Both the position numbers and the translations under genes were made by a program. Below are positions 5,989-7,442 of a stretch of 7,442 nucleotides of DNA, piece after piece; positions within the stretch are counted from its first letter, which is position 1, and each line of letters opens with the position of its first letter. Origin of the DNA: Firmicutes bacterium UBA3920 (GTDB taxonomy: Bacteria > Bacillota > Clostridia > Caldicoprobacterales > Xylanivirgaceae); NCBI GenBank assembly GCA_002386065.1, contig DGES01000004.1, positions 1,748 through 9,189 on the forward strand. The letters run 5' to 3'. The notes below the pieces were generated by a model, which had not been told where the DNA came from, searched no databases, and saw nothing but the letters and a program-made list of their open reading frames with translations.

Positions 5989-7374
5989 ATGAAGTTCAAC
6001 AAAAAAAATATCGCAATTTTAACTTTGTTATTTCTATTTATAACTTTTTCAATTACATATGCTGAATCTACATACGAAGAGTCCTCTCCTGACTCTACCT
6101 TAAATGAAGATGTTGAACCTAGCATTCAAGGAGAGGGTGCAATACTTATAGATGCAAACACTGGAAAAGTACTCTATGCCAAAAATATAGATAAGCATTT
6201 TTATCCAGCAAGTACCACAAAGATCTTAACAGCACTTCTTGCCATTGAAAATGGCGATATAGATGACGTTGTAACCGTATCGCAAGAAGCTAATCTTGTA
6301 CAGCGAGATGGTACAATAGCGGGGCTGGATTTAAATGAGGAAATAAAACTTGAAAAACTCATATATGGACTCATGCTTCCCTCTGGAAACGATGCAGCAA
6401 ATACCATAGCTGTATACGTAGCAAGAAAAGTAACAGGTAACCCTGATATGCCTATTAATGAAGCAATAGAATATTTTTGTGATATGATGAATGCTAGGGC
6501 TAAGGTCGCCGGTGCTAAAAATTCTCATTTTTCTAATCCCCACGGTTATCATAAAGACGATCACTTTACTACCCCTTATGATATGGCCATGATTGCACGG
6601 GAAGCCATGAAATATGAATTCTTGCAGGAAGTTGTATCTACACACATGTATACCATGGAAGATTGGAATGGTGTAAACAAGGAAGAACCTACGAAAAAAG
6701 AAATCAGATATTGGAGAAATACCAATCTTCTAATAGATAAAAATAATAAAAAATATTACTACCCATACGCTACAGGTATTAAAACAGGTTATACGTCTGT
6801 AGCTGGACAATGTTTAGTTTCATCTGCTACAAAAGGTGATCTAGATTTAATTGCTGTTGTATTTAAAAGTACAAAAGAATGTAAATGGACCGATTCTATA
6901 GAGCTTTTTGAATACGGTTTTAATAATTTTATATCTTATCAATTTGTCAAAGAAGGAGATATACTTGGAAAAACTAAGATTTTGAATTACGACGATGAAA
7001 ATGATGGTTCAATTAATCTAATTGCACGAAAAGAATATAAAGATATTATTAAAAAAAGTGATGTGAAAGATATAGAAAAAAGAGTAACCGTACAACCCAA
7101 TATTGAAGCACCTGTCAAAAAAGGACAAGTAGTGGGCCAGGTTTCATACTATTTAAATGACGATCTACTCTTTTGTACTGACCTTGTTTCCGATAGAAAT
7201 ATTCATAAAAAAACATTGCTCAATATAGTATCCTATGATGGTTCAGAATCTAATCTAGAAAATAATAGTGGCAAAGGTATATTGTTGATATTAATAATAT
7301 TTTTTGGGTTATTTCTCATATTTAAGGTTCTAAAAAATGAGAAAAAGAATCGACATATATTCTACAAAAGATAA
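5989..7374 (+). CDS. D-alanyl-D-alanine carboxypeptidase (peptidase S11, DacF/PBP5-like)
   Basis: A 461-residue penicillin-binding protein that removes the terminal D-alanine from peptidoglycan pentapeptides outside the membrane, limiting cross-linking. A signal peptide occupies about residues 1-26 (cleavage probably after TYA). The S11 catalytic domain has all three active-site motifs: S75-T-T-K78 with the nucleophile Ser75, S132-G-N134, and K265-T-G267. It is followed by a PBP5 C-terminal beta domain (about 316-411). At the end, residues 429-447 form a true transmembrane helix followed by a basic tail, rather than the amphipathic helix of Escherichia coli PBP5, so the enzyme should be firmly anchored. 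The length fits the family. The gene is divergent from comEA and appears monocistronic within the window. DacF of bacilli precedes spoIIA, but what follows here is not visible, so no symbol is given; a sporulation role is possible but unsupported. Confidence 0.95.
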   Translation: MKFNKKNIAILTLLFLFITFSITYAESTYEESSPDSTLNEDVEPSIQGEGAILIDANTGKVLYAKNIDKHFYPASTTKILTALLAIENGDIDDVVTVSQEANLVQRDGTIAGLDLNEEIKLEKLIYGLMLPSGNDAANTIAVYVARKVTGNPDMPINEAIEYFCDMMNARAKVAGAKNSHFSNPHGYHKDDHFTTPYDMAMIAREAMKYEFLQEVVSTHMYTMEDWNGVNKEEPTKKEIRYWRNTNLLIDKNNKKYYYPYATGIKTGYTSVAGQCLVSSATKGDLDLIAVVFKSTKECKWTDSIELFEYGFNNFISYQFVKEGDILGKTKILNYDDENDGSINLIARKEYKDIIKKSDVKDIEKRVTVQPNIEAPVKKGQVVGQVSYYLNDDLLFCTDLVSDRNIHKKTLLNIVSYDGSESNLENNSGKGILLILIIFFGLFLIFKVLKNEKKNRHIFYKR

Positions 7375-7442
7375 AAATAAGAATGAAACTTAAATTTTTA
7401 GAAAGTGTATTACAAATATTCGTCTTCTCTAGTTTTTAAAAA

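Noticed and set aside
7410..7442. Possible C-terminus of a convergent minus-strand gene (ten codons FLKTREDEYL then TAA)
   Set aside because: It looks protein-like and lies 35 bases past the carboxypeptidase stop, but ten codons at a window edge cannot support a gene call. More sequence to the right would settle it.

Overview
The window looks like chromosomal DNA from a low-GC, probably endospore-forming Firmicute of the class Clostridia. The sequence is AT-rich, Shine-Dalgarno sites are strong, GTG and TTG starts are common, and the genes are Firmicute types (ComEA, a WalR-like regulator, GerMN proteins, a DacF/PBP5-type carboxypeptidase). This is inferred from sequence character and family content; the species cannot be named.

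Minus strand, read right to left: (i) comEA (5556 to 4918), a membrane-anchored SLBB plus helix-hairpin-helix DNA-binding protein; (ii) after a short gap with a near-consensus sigma-A promoter, an OmpR-family response regulator close to WalR (4822 to 4133), overlapping (iii) a two-transmembrane HAMP histidine kinase (4146 to 2677); (iv) about 300 bp of AT-rich non-coding DNA packed with inverted repeats and a plausible promoter; (v) a GerMN-domain lipoprotein (2371 to 1346); and (vi) 37 bp later, a second membrane-anchored protein with at least three tandem GerMN domains, which runs off the left edge (1308 to 1). Plus strand: after a 420-bp divergent intergenic region with a promoter-proximal hairpin, a full-length D-alanyl-D-alanine carboxypeptidase (5989 to 7374).

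The common theme is the cell envelope. A WalRK-like two-component system is followed by surface GerMN proteins and faces a peptidoglycan carboxypeptidase. The order regulator, kinase, GerMN lipoprotein recalls the actinobacterial mtrA-mtrB-lpqB operon, where a GerMN-containing lipoprotein modulates the kinase, and it puts GerMN proteins where bacilli carry walH and walI. The most interesting hypotheses are that these GerMN proteins are accessory factors of the kinase, and that the inverted-repeat region before them is a regulatory element. No mobile element, CRISPR array, tRNA or rRNA was seen.
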